Assembly: GCA_032073245.1 (NCBI GenBank) | Contig: DAMANX010000009.1 | Span: forward strand, 98,830 to 162,829 | Direction of reading: 5' to 3' | Source: QVMG01 sp032073245 | Lineage (GTDB): Bacteria; Bacteroidota; Bacteroidia; Bacteroidales; Tannerellaceae | DNA length: 64,000 nucleotides | Part shown: one piece after another, positions 17,250 through 25,833 of the stretch | Numbering within the stretch: the first letter of the stretch is position 1 | Layout: each line of letters opens with the position of its first letter | The notes under the pieces: generated by a model | The model's database searches: none | Told to the model about the DNA's origin: nothing | Seen by the model: the letters and a program-made list of their open reading frames with translations, nothing else | Translations under genes and position numbers: made by a program

Positions 17250-17810
17250 TTATCCTCCGATTTCTGAAGGAACATCACGGAAACGATAACCGCCGATTAC
17301 ACTACCATTGCTACCGAAATTCGGTTGACGGTTGATTGTAAGGGTTAGGTTAGGAAGTCCGTTCTTTCCGGTTGTACCTGCTTTCTTAGCAATAACCTGT
17401 ACAGGTGTATATTCATGTTGGCGTGCAGGGAAATCACTGACTGCACGGGTTGTAACCTGCATAGCCTGGGTTGTTGTGTCATTGTGGTTGGGATCTTCAA
17501 CCAGATAACCTGCGTTTTCGGCTGTGCCGTCTACATAGCCTTTGAAATACTTGTACTGTTCTTCAGAAAGGTCATTCGTCTGTACAACGATGGTCTTTTT
17601 GCCGACAGAACCCGGAAGGATCAATTTTGCATTGGTATCTTCCCACTCAATTTCACTTGTTGAATTATCTTCTTCCGTTTCGGAATAAGAATCAATAACG
17701 ATTAAATTAAGAAGGTGTACACCTGTTGTTGCATCAAAATTCGGGAATGCTCCACCACCTGCTGGCGGCATGAATTTAATGGACTGAATTCCCCAATCAA
17801 CTTTTGTCAT
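17250..17810 (-). CDS. phage major tail tube protein
   Basis: The 186-residue protein is encoded by the first gene of the tail operon. It begins MTKVDWGIQSIKFMPPAGGG and is beta-rich without signal peptide, with an LPGSVGKKTIVVQTNDLSEE segment and a C-terminal LTLTINRQPNFGSNG. Size, position upstream of the chaperone and lack of any sheath gene fit a siphovirus-type tube subunit. A host-type promoter starts about 60 bases upstream, so this is the first gene of the transcript. The hairpin after it probably gives higher tube expression, which the stoichiometry of a tail needs. Confidence 0.65.
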   Translation of the reverse strand: MTKVDWGIQSIKFMPPAGGGAFPNFDATTGVHLLNLIVIDSYSETEEDNSTSEIEWEDTNAKLILPGSVGKKTIVVQTNDLSEEQYKYFKGYVDGTAENAGYLVEDPNHNDTTTQAMQVTTRAVSDFPARQHEYTPVQVIAKKAGTTGKNGLPNLTLTINRQPNFGSNGSVIGGYRFRDVPSEIGG

Positions 17811-17872
17811 GAAATTTAATTTTTTAGTTAATACTTACTTGTTCTTCTCAATTGAGTTTTGTTGGAACAATG

Positions 17873-17904
17873 CAAATATATAGGCGTGATGGGGCGGTTT
17901 CAAA
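17873..17904 (-). promoter_or_regulatory. promoter of the tail operon
   Basis: On the minus strand the sequence reads TTTG, 20 bases, TATATTTG, an exact match to the Bacteroidota housekeeping promoter. Transcription would start about 55 bases before the tube ATG. Confidence 0.75.
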
Positions 17905-17993
17905 GCGAAATTACGTACCTTGAAATTATAATTACAAGGATGATAATTGCTTCAAAAGATGTTAAATAAAAGTCTTAATTGTTTTCTAAAAAG

Positions 17994-18053
17994 TATTAGA
18001 TATTTTTCCAAAAGGTATTAGACGTTTTTTGATAAAGTATTAGATGTTTTTTT
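17994..18053. repeat. three operator-like repeats with exact 22-base period
   Basis: TATTAGAT, TATTAGAC and TATTAGAT, each followed by a run of T, begin at 17994, 18016 and 18038. The 22-base spacing is about two helical turns, so the sites face one side of the DNA. They lie 90-150 bases upstream of the tail-operon promoter. The region 17811-18148 has no other gene. A regulator-binding array is inferred. Confidence 0.6.
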
Positions 18054-18094
18054 CAGAGTTTAGGAACAAAAACGATAAGAAGGTTTTGATGAAA

Positions 18095-18142
18095 AAAATC
18101 CCTTTGATTGCTGTATTTTCTTACGACTATCAAAGGGATTTT
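18095..18142 (-). terminator. intrinsic terminator of the beta-helix protein gene
   Basis: AAAATCCCTTTGAT pairs with ATCAAAGGGATTTT across 20 bases, and on the minus strand the stem runs into seven T residues. It lies six bases after the stop codon. Confidence 0.8.
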
Positions 18143-18148
18143 ATTGGG

Positions 18149-20803
18149 TTAATCTATGATGATTTTAAAGGAATCCTCCTCTGTGCGCACAATATATATG
18201 CCCGCTTTAAGAGAGATAATTGTCTGGCCGTTAATATTACGGGTGGTTATTAATTGTCCTTTCACATTATAGATAGTAACGCATTGGGGCTTGAGAGTTT
18301 CTATGATCATATTTCCATTATGGCTGGATATCTTTATATTATTTCCGGTAGAAATGTTTCCTGTCGGGTCATCACAGCTTATTCCTTCTACCTGGATGAT
18401 TACTGGCCCTGTAACATTTGCTATGGTAAATGTGTGTGTCTGGCTATCAGTTGATTTAGGACTGATTTCTTCATCATTTACACGCGTGATCATTCCCGAT
18501 TGATCCTGATTGCTTAGGGTTAAACTAAACGTAAAGGGCTGTCCATAACGTGCTGTATTGTTTGCTTCGAGAATGATGCATTCTGCTCCTGCAAATATGA
18601 CGGGATATTCACGTAAAGCTATTTCAATTATATGATCATTAGTGATTCTACTCAGGTTGTAGCTGAATTGTCCTTTTCCTAAAGACCGGGGAGTAGCCTC
18701 TTCTCCATTAATCATAAAATGTATTTCAGATACATCAATATCGGGATCATCCATGTGAAAAATCAGTTGGAGATTATCATATTCATTCACAGTAAGAGTG
18801 CCCGGGCTGTAGTTTGTCGTAATACCTGGTGCAACATTCAACACTATGGAATGATAAGCAATAGCTGGAGGGATAGGTGCTACATATTCATAAGCTCCCA
18901 TATCTATTGCTTTTTTGTTTCTTCCTAAAAGAATGCGGTCATTACCAGCAAGGTCTTTATTTACACTACTCAGATCGGGGTCCGGACTTATTGAGGAATC
19001 ATAATAGTCGTTATTTCCGGCATCTATTACCGGGCTGCCGGGCAATAAGGTGAAGTTGGTATCCAGCAGAGGATCAGTATCTCCATCGATATTCCCGTTT
19101 TCATCGGTGGTTAAACCACCAATAAGGCTATATTCATATTCCACCTGAGTAGTGTAGTTAACCAGATCTGAACCATTGTTACCCCAGATTATTGAATTTC
19201 TTATAATAGGAGCTGTCTTACAATCTGAGAAAAATCCACTTCCCATTTCATTTGCTGTATTATCGACTAAAGTGATATTAGTAAGTATATAAGCCGATAC
19301 AGGTTGGTCGCTCATACAAAAAATACCTCCTCCGTATTTATCCGTAGTGTTTTTAGTAAAAAGAGCGTTCGTTACAGTCATATTACCTGTGCTATAAATA
19401 CCCCCTCCCAAACTAAGTGCTGAGTTTCCATTAAAAGAGCAATTAATGATATCCAAAAGGCCATTATTCGCAATTGCTCCTCCATATATTGCTTCATTAT
19501 CAGAGAAAATACAATTTTCAAGATATAACTCTGAAGTGGGCAGATTGGTTATAGCACCCATGCCTGCTTGTGTAAAGGTATGAGTAACTTTGTTTGCTTG
19601 AAATTTGGTGTTAATTATCCGTAGTGTTGATTCCTCGGAGAATATTGCGCTTCCATTGCCATTATTGCCTTCCTGCCCGTTACCTCTTACGCTATTGTCA
19701 TTGAATTCGACTCCATCTATTTCCATAATACCATTATAAATGCATAATGCTCCGGCGTAAATTGCTGTGTTTTCTGTGAACTTAACATCTTTTTCTACCA
19801 CTATATTTTTAGTGTTATGTAGATAAAGTCCACCCCCTCCGTCTGCATTGTTATCGTGAAACAGGGTGCCTTCTTTTATTGTGAGCTTACTTCCACCATA
19901 TACATACAAAGCTCCTCCCTGGCCATCGAAGCAGCCGAATATGCCGGGAACAGTATATTTGCATCCTCCTTTGCGACATTGGTTACCTTCAAATTTTGCT
20001 TTAACAGTAATATTTAATTCTTCTGTTAAGTCATCTCCCTGCGTGATAAAGACTGCTCCTCCACCACGGCATTTTTCAAGCGCTTCATTTCCGTTGAACT
20101 TAACGAATGAGTCCTGGAGATCATTACCTATATTTATGGTTCCCTTTGCCAATGTGAGGTATAATGCACCACCCGCATCTGTCGCAATATTGGTATTAAA
20201 TTCTGTTTCGGGAGCTATCTCTACTTCTGTTTCATCTGCTTCCACATAAACTGCTCCTCCGAAATTGTAAGCATTATTACTGGTGAATTCCGATTTTCCC
20301 ATGATTTGAAGTTTAGCGTTTTTGACATAAATGGCTCCTCCTTTATAAGCTTTTGTGTTTGCGATAGAGATATCCTCTGCTATCAAATTTGCATTTTCAA
20401 CGTAAATGGCTCCGCCATAATTGTCGGCGAGGTCATTGTTTTCCAGTGCACCGCCTTGTAATGTGAGATTAAAAAGGCTCAGTGTTGTTCCATCCGTAAC
20501 CTCAAAAATACGCCAATTACTTGTACCGGGTATCGTAACGGAAATTGTTAAACCGGCTCCGTCAATCGATATTCTTTTACCATCGTTGATTTGGATCGGG
20601 CTGCTTACTGTGAATGCCTGGCTAAGTTGAATAGTGGCGCTTCCATTTGTGGGGATTGCATCGATTGCATCCTGAAGTTCTGTTTCCGTTGATACTATTG
20701 GTCCAGATTTTGTTTTCACCGGATTTTGTATTTGCTGTTCTACTGCAAATCCATTCACTTCTAGAGTTATCAGAAGTGTGCATAAAAGATAAAATGTTCT
20801 CAT
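18149..20803 (-). CDS. beta-helix surface protein with polymorphic-OMP-type repeats and type IX C-terminal domain
   Basis: The 884-residue protein has a signal peptide (TFYLLCTLLITLEVNGFA). Residues about 130-530 hold many copies of the Pmp-like pattern GGAI/GGGI..F..N (YGGAIYVENANL, GGGLYLHNTKN, GGGIYSTGNMTVTNALFTKN), which build a right-handed beta-helix. Two Ig-like segments follow (about 660-800). The end is a type IX sorting-like domain (VTIYNVKGQLITTRNINGQ, then AGIYIVRTE and IIID). It is expected on the cell surface as an adhesin or enzyme scaffold. It is divergent from an AraC regulator that probably controls it, and ends at a strong terminator. Confidence 0.75.
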   Translation of the reverse strand: MRTFYLLCTLLITLEVNGFAVEQQIQNPVKTKSGPIVSTETELQDAIDAIPTNGSATIQLSQAFTVSSPIQINDGKRISIDGAGLTISVTIPGTSNWRIFEVTDGTTLSLFNLTLQGGALENNDLADNYGGAIYVENANLIAEDISIANTKAYKGGAIYVKNAKLQIMGKSEFTSNNAYNFGGAVYVEADETEVEIAPETEFNTNIATDAGGALYLTLAKGTINIGNDLQDSFVKFNGNEALEKCRGGGAVFITQGDDLTEELNITVKAKFEGNQCRKGGCKYTVPGIFGCFDGQGGALYVYGGSKLTIKEGTLFHDNNADGGGGLYLHNTKNIVVEKDVKFTENTAIYAGALCIYNGIMEIDGVEFNDNSVRGNGQEGNNGNGSAIFSEESTLRIINTKFQANKVTHTFTQAGMGAITNLPTSELYLENCIFSDNEAIYGGAIANNGLLDIINCSFNGNSALSLGGGIYSTGNMTVTNALFTKNTTDKYGGGIFCMSDQPVSAYILTNITLVDNTANEMGSGFFSDCKTAPIIRNSIIWGNNGSDLVNYTTQVEYEYSLIGGLTTDENGNIDGDTDPLLDTNFTLLPGSPVIDAGNNDYYDSSISPDPDLSSVNKDLAGNDRILLGRNKKAIDMGAYEYVAPIPPAIAYHSIVLNVAPGITTNYSPGTLTVNEYDNLQLIFHMDDPDIDVSEIHFMINGEEATPRSLGKGQFSYNLSRITNDHIIEIALREYPVIFAGAECIILEANNTARYGQPFTFSLTLSNQDQSGMITRVNDEEISPKSTDSQTHTFTIANVTGPVIIQVEGISCDDPTGNISTGNNIKISSHNGNMIIETLKPQCVTIYNVKGQLITTRNINGQTIISLKAGIYIVRTEEDSFKIIID

Positions 20804-20930
20804 ACGTGTTGAATTAATTGGATGTTTTACTTATTCTTTTTATTACAAAGAAAAAGAGGTTATTAAGATGATGTGCGTAAGTGGTTGATGTAGTGGGTAT
20901 TTGTGGCACCGTTTGATTGTGTTTTTCTTT

Positions 20931-21055
20931 TAGGAAAACAAATTGAGAAACAAAAAGTAAAGGATTTGTACTGAACAGATAGCTGTAATTCTGTTTCTCA
21001 AAGGCATATTTTTCATCTGAGAATTATTCAATCAAATGCTTTTTAGGAAAACAAA
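20931..21055. promoter_or_regulatory. direct repeats TAGGAAAACAAA between divergent genes
   Basis: The 12-base word occurs at 20931-20942 and 21044-21055, both preceded by CTTTT, in the 280-base space between the beta-helix gene and the AraC gene. No other gene is visible in the space. They are plausible binding sites of the adjacent regulator. Confidence 0.45.
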
Positions 21056-21083
21056 GTGTAAACAATCTAATAAATAGCAGATT

Positions 21084-21956
21084 ATGAGTGGTTTAATGTG
21101 TGCAACGGAATGTTTGGATTGCTTCCGTTACGAACAAGATGAAAATCCTGCCTGTGATATAGTAGATCATTCTGAAGGCCAAAAATGGAGCAATACATTG
21201 CTTCTTGGTGAGATTATTATTGTACGAAAAGGTGCGATAAGTTTGTCCTACGATCATTTCCTGAATCATCGTTTTGTTCAGGACAAGATTCTATTGCTTC
21301 CTCCGGGATGCCATTTTCAAGCTATGGCAGAAAGAGAAAGTATACTTTTTGTTTTCCGGATAATTCATTCTCCAACATTATATGAGAATTATCCTCTGAA
21401 GCAGTTAAATGAAGAATTAAAGGGTATAACTGTAAGTAATCAGATTCATACACTGGATGTTATAGAGCCTATAGTAAATCTTCTCAATGCTCTGGATTAC
21501 AATATAAATAACGGATTGCGTTGTTCATATTTTCTGCAACAAAAGGTGAATGAATTGATATTATTGTTGCGGGCATATTATCCGAAGGAAGAGCTGATCA
21601 ATTTTTTCAGGCCGATTCTTCTGAATTCATCCAGGTTTACAAACTTCGTATTGCAAAACTACCGGTGTGTGAAAACCGTAAAGGAACTGGCTTCACTTTA
21701 TGCATGTAGTATGTCGAATTTCGATAAGAAGTTTCGGAAAGCATTTGGTATGGCTCCTTATCAATGGATACAGGAGAGAAAAGTGAAAACAATTTATCAC
21801 GAGTTGTATATGTCAGATAAACCTCTAAAGCAAATATCAGAGGAACAGGGGTTTAAGTCGCTTCCTCAATTCAATGATTATTGTAAGAAACATCTTGGAT
21901 ATCCGCCGGGGAAAATGCGTAAGATAGCGCCATCTATGATGAGTATCAAGATATAA
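21084..21956 (+). CDS. AraC-family transcriptional regulator
   Basis: The 290-residue protein has a cupin-like N-terminal sensor part (KGAISLSYDHFLNHRFVQDK, LLPPGCHFQAMAERES) and a C-terminal double helix-turn-helix of about 95 residues (VKTVKELASLYACSMSNFDK, FGMAPYQWIQERK, KQISEEQGFKSLPQFNDYCK, HLGYPPGKMRK). The second half matches the AraC/XylS DNA-binding domain well. No membrane segment is present. The gene lies between a divergent surface-protein gene and a convergent tyrosine recombinase, a common arrangement around variable surface proteins in Bacteroidales. Control of the beta-helix protein through the direct repeats upstream is inferred. Confidence 0.85.
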   Translation: MSGLMCATECLDCFRYEQDENPACDIVDHSEGQKWSNTLLLGEIIIVRKGAISLSYDHFLNHRFVQDKILLLPPGCHFQAMAERESILFVFRIIHSPTLYENYPLKQLNEELKGITVSNQIHTLDVIEPIVNLLNALDYNINNGLRCSYFLQQKVNELILLLRAYYPKEELINFFRPILLNSSRFTNFVLQNYRCVKTVKELASLYACSMSNFDKKFRKAFGMAPYQWIQERKVKTIYHELYMSDKPLKQISEEQGFKSLPQFNDYCKKHLGYPPGKMRKIAPSMMSIKI

Positions 21957-22057
21957 CAGGTTGATTTGTGAAACAAAATAGAGAAAATAAGTACGGGTAG
22001 TCTGAGAAATCGTCCTATATTTGCCGCGTGCAAAACTGATTTATATATATATATATT

Positions 22058-22078
22058 CTGTCACTTTGTAAATGACAG
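22058..22078. terminator. hairpin between AraC and recombinase genes
   Basis: CTGTCA pairs with TGACAG around nine bases, next to a (TA)n tract. The T-rich flank is weak, so this is a modest terminator between convergent genes. Confidence 0.4.
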
Positions 22079-22139
22079 ATTCTTGATTATTAAGCTTTTT
22101 CGTAATGCAAAGGTAACAAACTACAAGCAGATTTACAAG

Positions 22140-23411
22140 TTATCCCACAGATTTTATAGCATTAATGACTTTCTCATTTGCCTGATGAAGCACGGAATGA
22201 TTGAATGATGCCAGGTAAATGGCTGTTGTTTTTTCAGATGTATGACCTAATCCTTCCGATATTATAGCTAAAGGTAAATGTTCATTTTTTGCTATCGTAG
22301 CCCAGGTATGACGTGCTACATGTGTTGAAAGATTTTTTGATATTCCACATATGCCGGCAATCTTCTTCAACCGTTCATTTTGCAATCGTAATGCACTCTC
22401 ATATTGGAGACGAAATGAATGTGTGCTGTTTTCAATTATCGGTAATAAGAAAGGCGAGTCAGCCGTTTTATCTTTAAATAACCGGATAATCTGTTGTAAT
22501 GGTTGCGTTACCTTTATTTCTATCAGTTGACCGGTTTTTTTCCTTTGATAGGTGATCATACCATTACGGAGATTCTCCTTTTGTAGATAAGCCATATCTA
22601 TAAAAGACATACCACGGGCATAAAAGCTGAAAAGAAATAATAAACATGCTTTCCCGAGGCCTTCCACAGAATTTGTGTTTGTTATTTTACCTGGTTTTTG
22701 TTCCATTGAATCTGCAATCAACCGGTCTATACGTATCATTTCTTCTCTGCTGATAGCACGTTTACGTGTTACCTGAACTCCTGTAAATACTTCTTCAAAC
22801 GGATTAAATACCGGCGTAGTTAATAGACCATTGCGAATCGCCTTATTATAAATAGCTCTCAGATTACGCATATAAAAGGAAATAGAATTCACCGCCAACC
22901 CTTCCTGTTTAAGGTGGTATTCAAAACGACGAATAAGTATAGGGGTTATTTGTTTGAGTTGTAATTCCCGGCTGCCGTAAAAACGGGTGAGACGGTTTAC
23001 TACGGTATGATAGCCTCGTGCCGTACGATAACGCCCAAATTCTTCCAGTTCACGACCTAGTTTGTCGACAAAGTCGGTCAGAAGGTGTCCGCCCTGTTTT
23101 CTGCGATAGGCTGTGATAATATCGGAGGATGTAAATGGAATGCCTTCATTTTCAAAATTGTTAAGAATATTCTCCAGGAAATGACGCGTGCGAAGAAGTT
23201 CTTCTTCAATCTTTCTTAATCCAGCAAAACGCTGTTTATTTGCCGAATGGAATACAATGGTATGTTCTTTCTGATCCCATTCATCGGGATAGACCCGGCA
23301 AGGAATGGTGATACTTCGAGCAATGCGCCCATGAATGACTCGAACAAACAGACTTCCTTTACTTCGCTTATTGCGAATAGAGGAACGTAAATGAAATTCA
23401 ATTGATGTCAT
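22140..23411 (-). CDS. tyrosine-type site-specific recombinase
   Basis: This 423-residue integrase is of the Bacteroidales type: an N-terminal arm-binding part (residues 1-100, with the RNKRSKGSLFVRVIHG strand pattern), a SAM-like core-binding domain (about 105-205) and a catalytic domain. The catalytic arginine is in FYARGMSFIDMA, the second in HVARHTWAT (HxxR), the histidine in GLGHTSEKTT and the tyrosine in TAIYLASF. All key residues are present, so it should be active. It reads towards the AraC gene. Such enzymes either move elements or invert promoters and surface-protein genes. No inverted pair of its own was evident beside it, so the target is not settled. Confidence 0.9.
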   Translation of the reverse strand: MTSIEFHLRSSIRNKRSKGSLFVRVIHGRIARSITIPCRVYPDEWDQKEHTIVFHSANKQRFAGLRKIEEELLRTRHFLENILNNFENEGIPFTSSDIITAYRRKQGGHLLTDFVDKLGRELEEFGRYRTARGYHTVVNRLTRFYGSRELQLKQITPILIRRFEYHLKQEGLAVNSISFYMRNLRAIYNKAIRNGLLTTPVFNPFEEVFTGVQVTRKRAISREEMIRIDRLIADSMEQKPGKITNTNSVEGLGKACLLFLFSFYARGMSFIDMAYLQKENLRNGMITYQRKKTGQLIEIKVTQPLQQIIRLFKDKTADSPFLLPIIENSTHSFRLQYESALRLQNERLKKIAGICGISKNLSTHVARHTWATIAKNEHLPLAIISEGLGHTSEKTTAIYLASFNHSVLHQANEKVINAIKSVG

Positions 23412-23473
23412 AGTTTCTACACTTAGTTAATTACTGTATGTTACATAACTTTATTTTATCGCTTGTGGTTTAT

Positions 23474-23518
23474 AAAAAATCCCTTTGATTAAATGGGGTT
23501 TCCATAATCAAAGGGATT
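23474..23518 (-). terminator. terminator of the rnf-galE operon
   Basis: AATCCCTTTGATT pairs with AATCAAAGGGATT, and on the minus strand the stem ends in six T residues. It is 76 bases past the galE stop. Its first 17 bases are identical to 18093-18109. Confidence 0.75.
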
Positions 23519-23593
23519 ATAATCAAAGATATCTTTATCTTTCGTGTCTCAGTGTTGACTATTTATAGTTTTGAAACATTTTTGGGGGGGCAA

Positions 23594-24628
23594 TTACTGT
23601 ATGCCTTTTTCACGTAATTTCAATTGCCAGTTCCAGGCGGTGACCAGAGTGTCTTCTACACTTTCTTTAGCAGTCCAGCCAAGAACTTTGTTGGCATGTT
23701 CCGGATTCGCCCAAACTTTTTCGATATCCCCTTCGCGGCGGTCAACAATTTTATAAGGAACTTTCACACCGTTGCCTTTTTCAAATGCATGGATCAGTTC
23801 TAGTACTGAAACGCCACGTCCTGTTCCCAGATTGAAGATTTCCAGTTTGTCTTCCGATTTATTTTCAAGCATGCGATCCATTGCGATTACGTGTGCTTTG
23901 GCAAGATCTACAACATTGATATAGTCGCGGATACATGATCCGTCAGGAGTATCATAATCGTCACCAAATACACTTAATTCTTTACGGATACCCATTGCTG
24001 TTTGTGTTACGAACGGTACCAGATTTTGTGGAACACCATTAGGTAATTCACCTATTTCAGCACTTGGATGGGCGCCAATAGGATTGAAGTAACGAAGAAT
24101 AATGCTCTTAAAAGGAAGGTTGGCATGAATTGAATCACGAATGATTTCTTCATTGATCTGTTTAGTATTGCCGTAAGGTGATAATGCCGGTTTAATTGGT
24201 GCATCTTCAGTTACAGGGAGGATATCCGGTTGTCCGTAGACGGTACAAGAGGATGAGAAAACAATTCCTTTAATATCAAATTCCGGCATCAGGTCCAGAA
24301 GGTTGATAAGTGTAACCAGATTATTGCGATAATAGAGTAGGGGTTTGAATATTGATTCTCCTACTGCTTTACTGGCAGCAAAATGGATGATACCTTGGAT
24401 GCCCGCATTTTTTTTTAATACTTCACGAACTCCTTCTTTATCGTTCAGATCGAGTTCTACGAATGTCGGGCGAATGCCTGATATTTTTTCAATACCATCT
24501 AATACTTCAATATTGGAATTGGAAAGATTATCAATGATAACCACTTCGTATCCAGCTGCCTGTAATTCGACTACGGTGTGTGAACCAATGTATCCGGTTC
24601 CTCCTGTTACTAAGATTTTTTTCTTCAT
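23594..24628 (-). CDS. galE: UDP-glucose 4-epimerase
   Basis: This 344-residue short-chain dehydrogenase-type enzyme interconverts UDP-glucose and UDP-galactose. The NAD-binding start is VTGGTGYIGSHTVVELQAAG, the catalytic serine region is FSSSCTVYGQP and the YxxxK pair is in SPYGNTKQINEE. Late conserved segments such as RDYINVVDLAKAHV and IFNLGTGRGVSVLELI agree with GalE. Length is normal. It is 29 bases downstream of rnfA in the same direction, so it is probably the last gene of the rnf transcript. This is a loose functional pairing but shares expression. Confidence 0.93.
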   Translation of the reverse strand: MKKKILVTGGTGYIGSHTVVELQAAGYEVVIIDNLSNSNIEVLDGIEKISGIRPTFVELDLNDKEGVREVLKKNAGIQGIIHFAASKAVGESIFKPLLYYRNNLVTLINLLDLMPEFDIKGIVFSSSCTVYGQPDILPVTEDAPIKPALSPYGNTKQINEEIIRDSIHANLPFKSIILRYFNPIGAHPSAEIGELPNGVPQNLVPFVTQTAMGIRKELSVFGDDYDTPDGSCIRDYINVVDLAKAHVIAMDRMLENKSEDKLEIFNLGTGRGVSVLELIHAFEKGNGVKVPYKIVDRREGDIEKVWANPEHANKVLGWTAKESVEDTLVTAWNWQLKLREKGIQ

Positions 24629-24657
24629 TTTGGTTGCAATTTAGATCTAATAAATGA

Positions 24658-25230
24658 TTATACTATGCCTGAAAAGCCCATAAAGGCCATCGCCAGTAAA
24701 CCGGCGGTGATAAGAGCTATTGGGGTTCCTTTCAATCCTTTAGGAGTATGAGTCATTTCCAATTGCTCCCTTATGCCTGCAAAGATAATCAAAGCTAACG
24801 CAAATCCAATGGCTGTAGAGAAAGCATATACAATTGATTCTAATAAATTATATTCTTTCTGAATCACAAGTATAGCTACTCCGAGGATACAACAGTTAGT
24901 CGTAATCAAAGGCAGAAATACCCCTAATGCCTGATATAGGGCAGGTGAAACTTTTTTAAGAATAATTTCTACCAATTGAACCAATGCTGCTATGATTAGA
25001 ATAAAACTTATAGTCTGCATGTATCCTAGTCCATAGGCATCAAGGATATATTTTTGGACAAGGAAAGTTACTATCGTAGCAATAGTTAATACAAAAGTTA
25101 CGGCGGCACCCATGCCGGCGGCAGTCTCTACTTTTTTTGATACTCCGAGAAAAGGGCAAATGCCTAAAAACTGGGCCAACACTACGTTGTTGACAAATAC
25201 TGCGGCAATAAAAATTAAAATGTATTCCAT
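24658..25230 (-). CDS. rnfA: Rnf complex subunit A
   Basis: This 190-residue membrane protein has six predicted helices. MEYILIFIAAVFVNNVVLAQ and FLGICPFLGVSKKVETAAGM are near-diagnostic of RnfA/RsxA. It is one of two homologous core subunits (with RnfE) of the ferredoxin:NAD oxidoreductase that pumps sodium ions or protons across the inner membrane. The conserved cysteines in FLGICPF and NCCILGV are those thought to hold a membrane iron-sulfur centre. It lies 18 bases after rnfE. Confidence 0.95.
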   Translation of the reverse strand: MEYILIFIAAVFVNNVVLAQFLGICPFLGVSKKVETAAGMGAAVTFVLTIATIVTFLVQKYILDAYGLGYMQTISFILIIAALVQLVEIILKKVSPALYQALGVFLPLITTNCCILGVAILVIQKEYNLLESIVYAFSTAIGFALALIIFAGIREQLEMTHTPKGLKGTPIALITAGLLAMAFMGFSGIV

Positions 25231-25248
25231 ATTGTTTGGTATTTAGTA

Positions 25249-25833
25249 TCAGACTTTACGCAATTTGTTAACGATAGCAATCAGGTAACCTAAAGCAATG
25301 AATGCTCCCGGCGCTAATACAAATATGAGTGAACCATATTCCTCAGGCATTAATGTCAGGCTGAAAAGTTTACCAGTTCCAAGCAATTCACGTACTGCAC
25401 CAAGCAATGTCAGAGCCAGAGTGAATCCTAAACCAATACCGAGCCCATCTAATGCAGAAGGAATAACCTTATTTTTTGCAGCAAATGCTTCAGCACGTCC
25501 TAGTACAATACAGTTAACCACAATAAGAGGTATAAATAATCCTAAACTCGCATATAAAGCAGGAACAAAGGCTTCCATTAACATTTGTACAACTGTGACA
25601 AAAGTTGCAATAACAACAATATATCCCGGTATACGAACCTGATCAGGGATCAGATTCTTTAAAGCCGAGATGGCCATATTCGAACAGATAAGTACGAACA
25701 TCGTAGCCAATCCCATACTCATTCCATTGAGAGCGGATGAGGTTGTTCCCAGTGTAGGACACATACCCAGCAAAAGTACAAATACAGGATTTTCTTTAAT
25801 AATCCCATTTGTGAGTGTTTTTAAATTACTCAT
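25249..25833 (-). CDS. rnfE: Rnf complex subunit E
   Basis: The 194-residue, six-helix membrane subunit is homologous to RnfA. LTNGIIKENPVFVLLLGMCP and TLGTTSSALNGMSMG are the RnfE start. VNCIVLGRAEAFAAKNKV follows in the middle. Together with RnfA it forms the pseudo-symmetric ion channel of the complex. The ATG overlaps the stop of rnfG by four bases, so translation is coupled. Confidence 0.95.
   Translation of the reverse strand: MSNLKTLTNGIIKENPVFVLLLGMCPTLGTTSSALNGMSMGLATMFVLICSNMAISALKNLIPDQVRIPGYIVVIATFVTVVQMLMEAFVPALYASLGLFIPLIVVNCIVLGRAEAFAAKNKVIPSALDGLGIGLGFTLALTLLGAVRELLGTGKLFSLTLMPEEYGSLIFVLAPGAFIALGYLIAIVNKLRKV

Noticed and set aside
4726..17810. Contractile injection system or type VI secretion
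   Set aside because: No sheath, baseplate spike, LysM or AAA ATPase gene is present; the gene order is that of a siphovirus tail.
22016..22080. Small RNA from TATATTTG at 22016 to the hairpin at 22058
   Set aside because: The -7 word is exact but no -33 element exists and the hairpin is weak; the evidence is too thin to list a gene.
17250..23411. Recombinase at 22140 as the integrase of the tail region
   Set aside because: A surface-protein gene, its terminator and a divergent regulator separate them, and the repeats near the recombinase enclose only the 18-23 kb island. A link cannot be excluded but is not supported.
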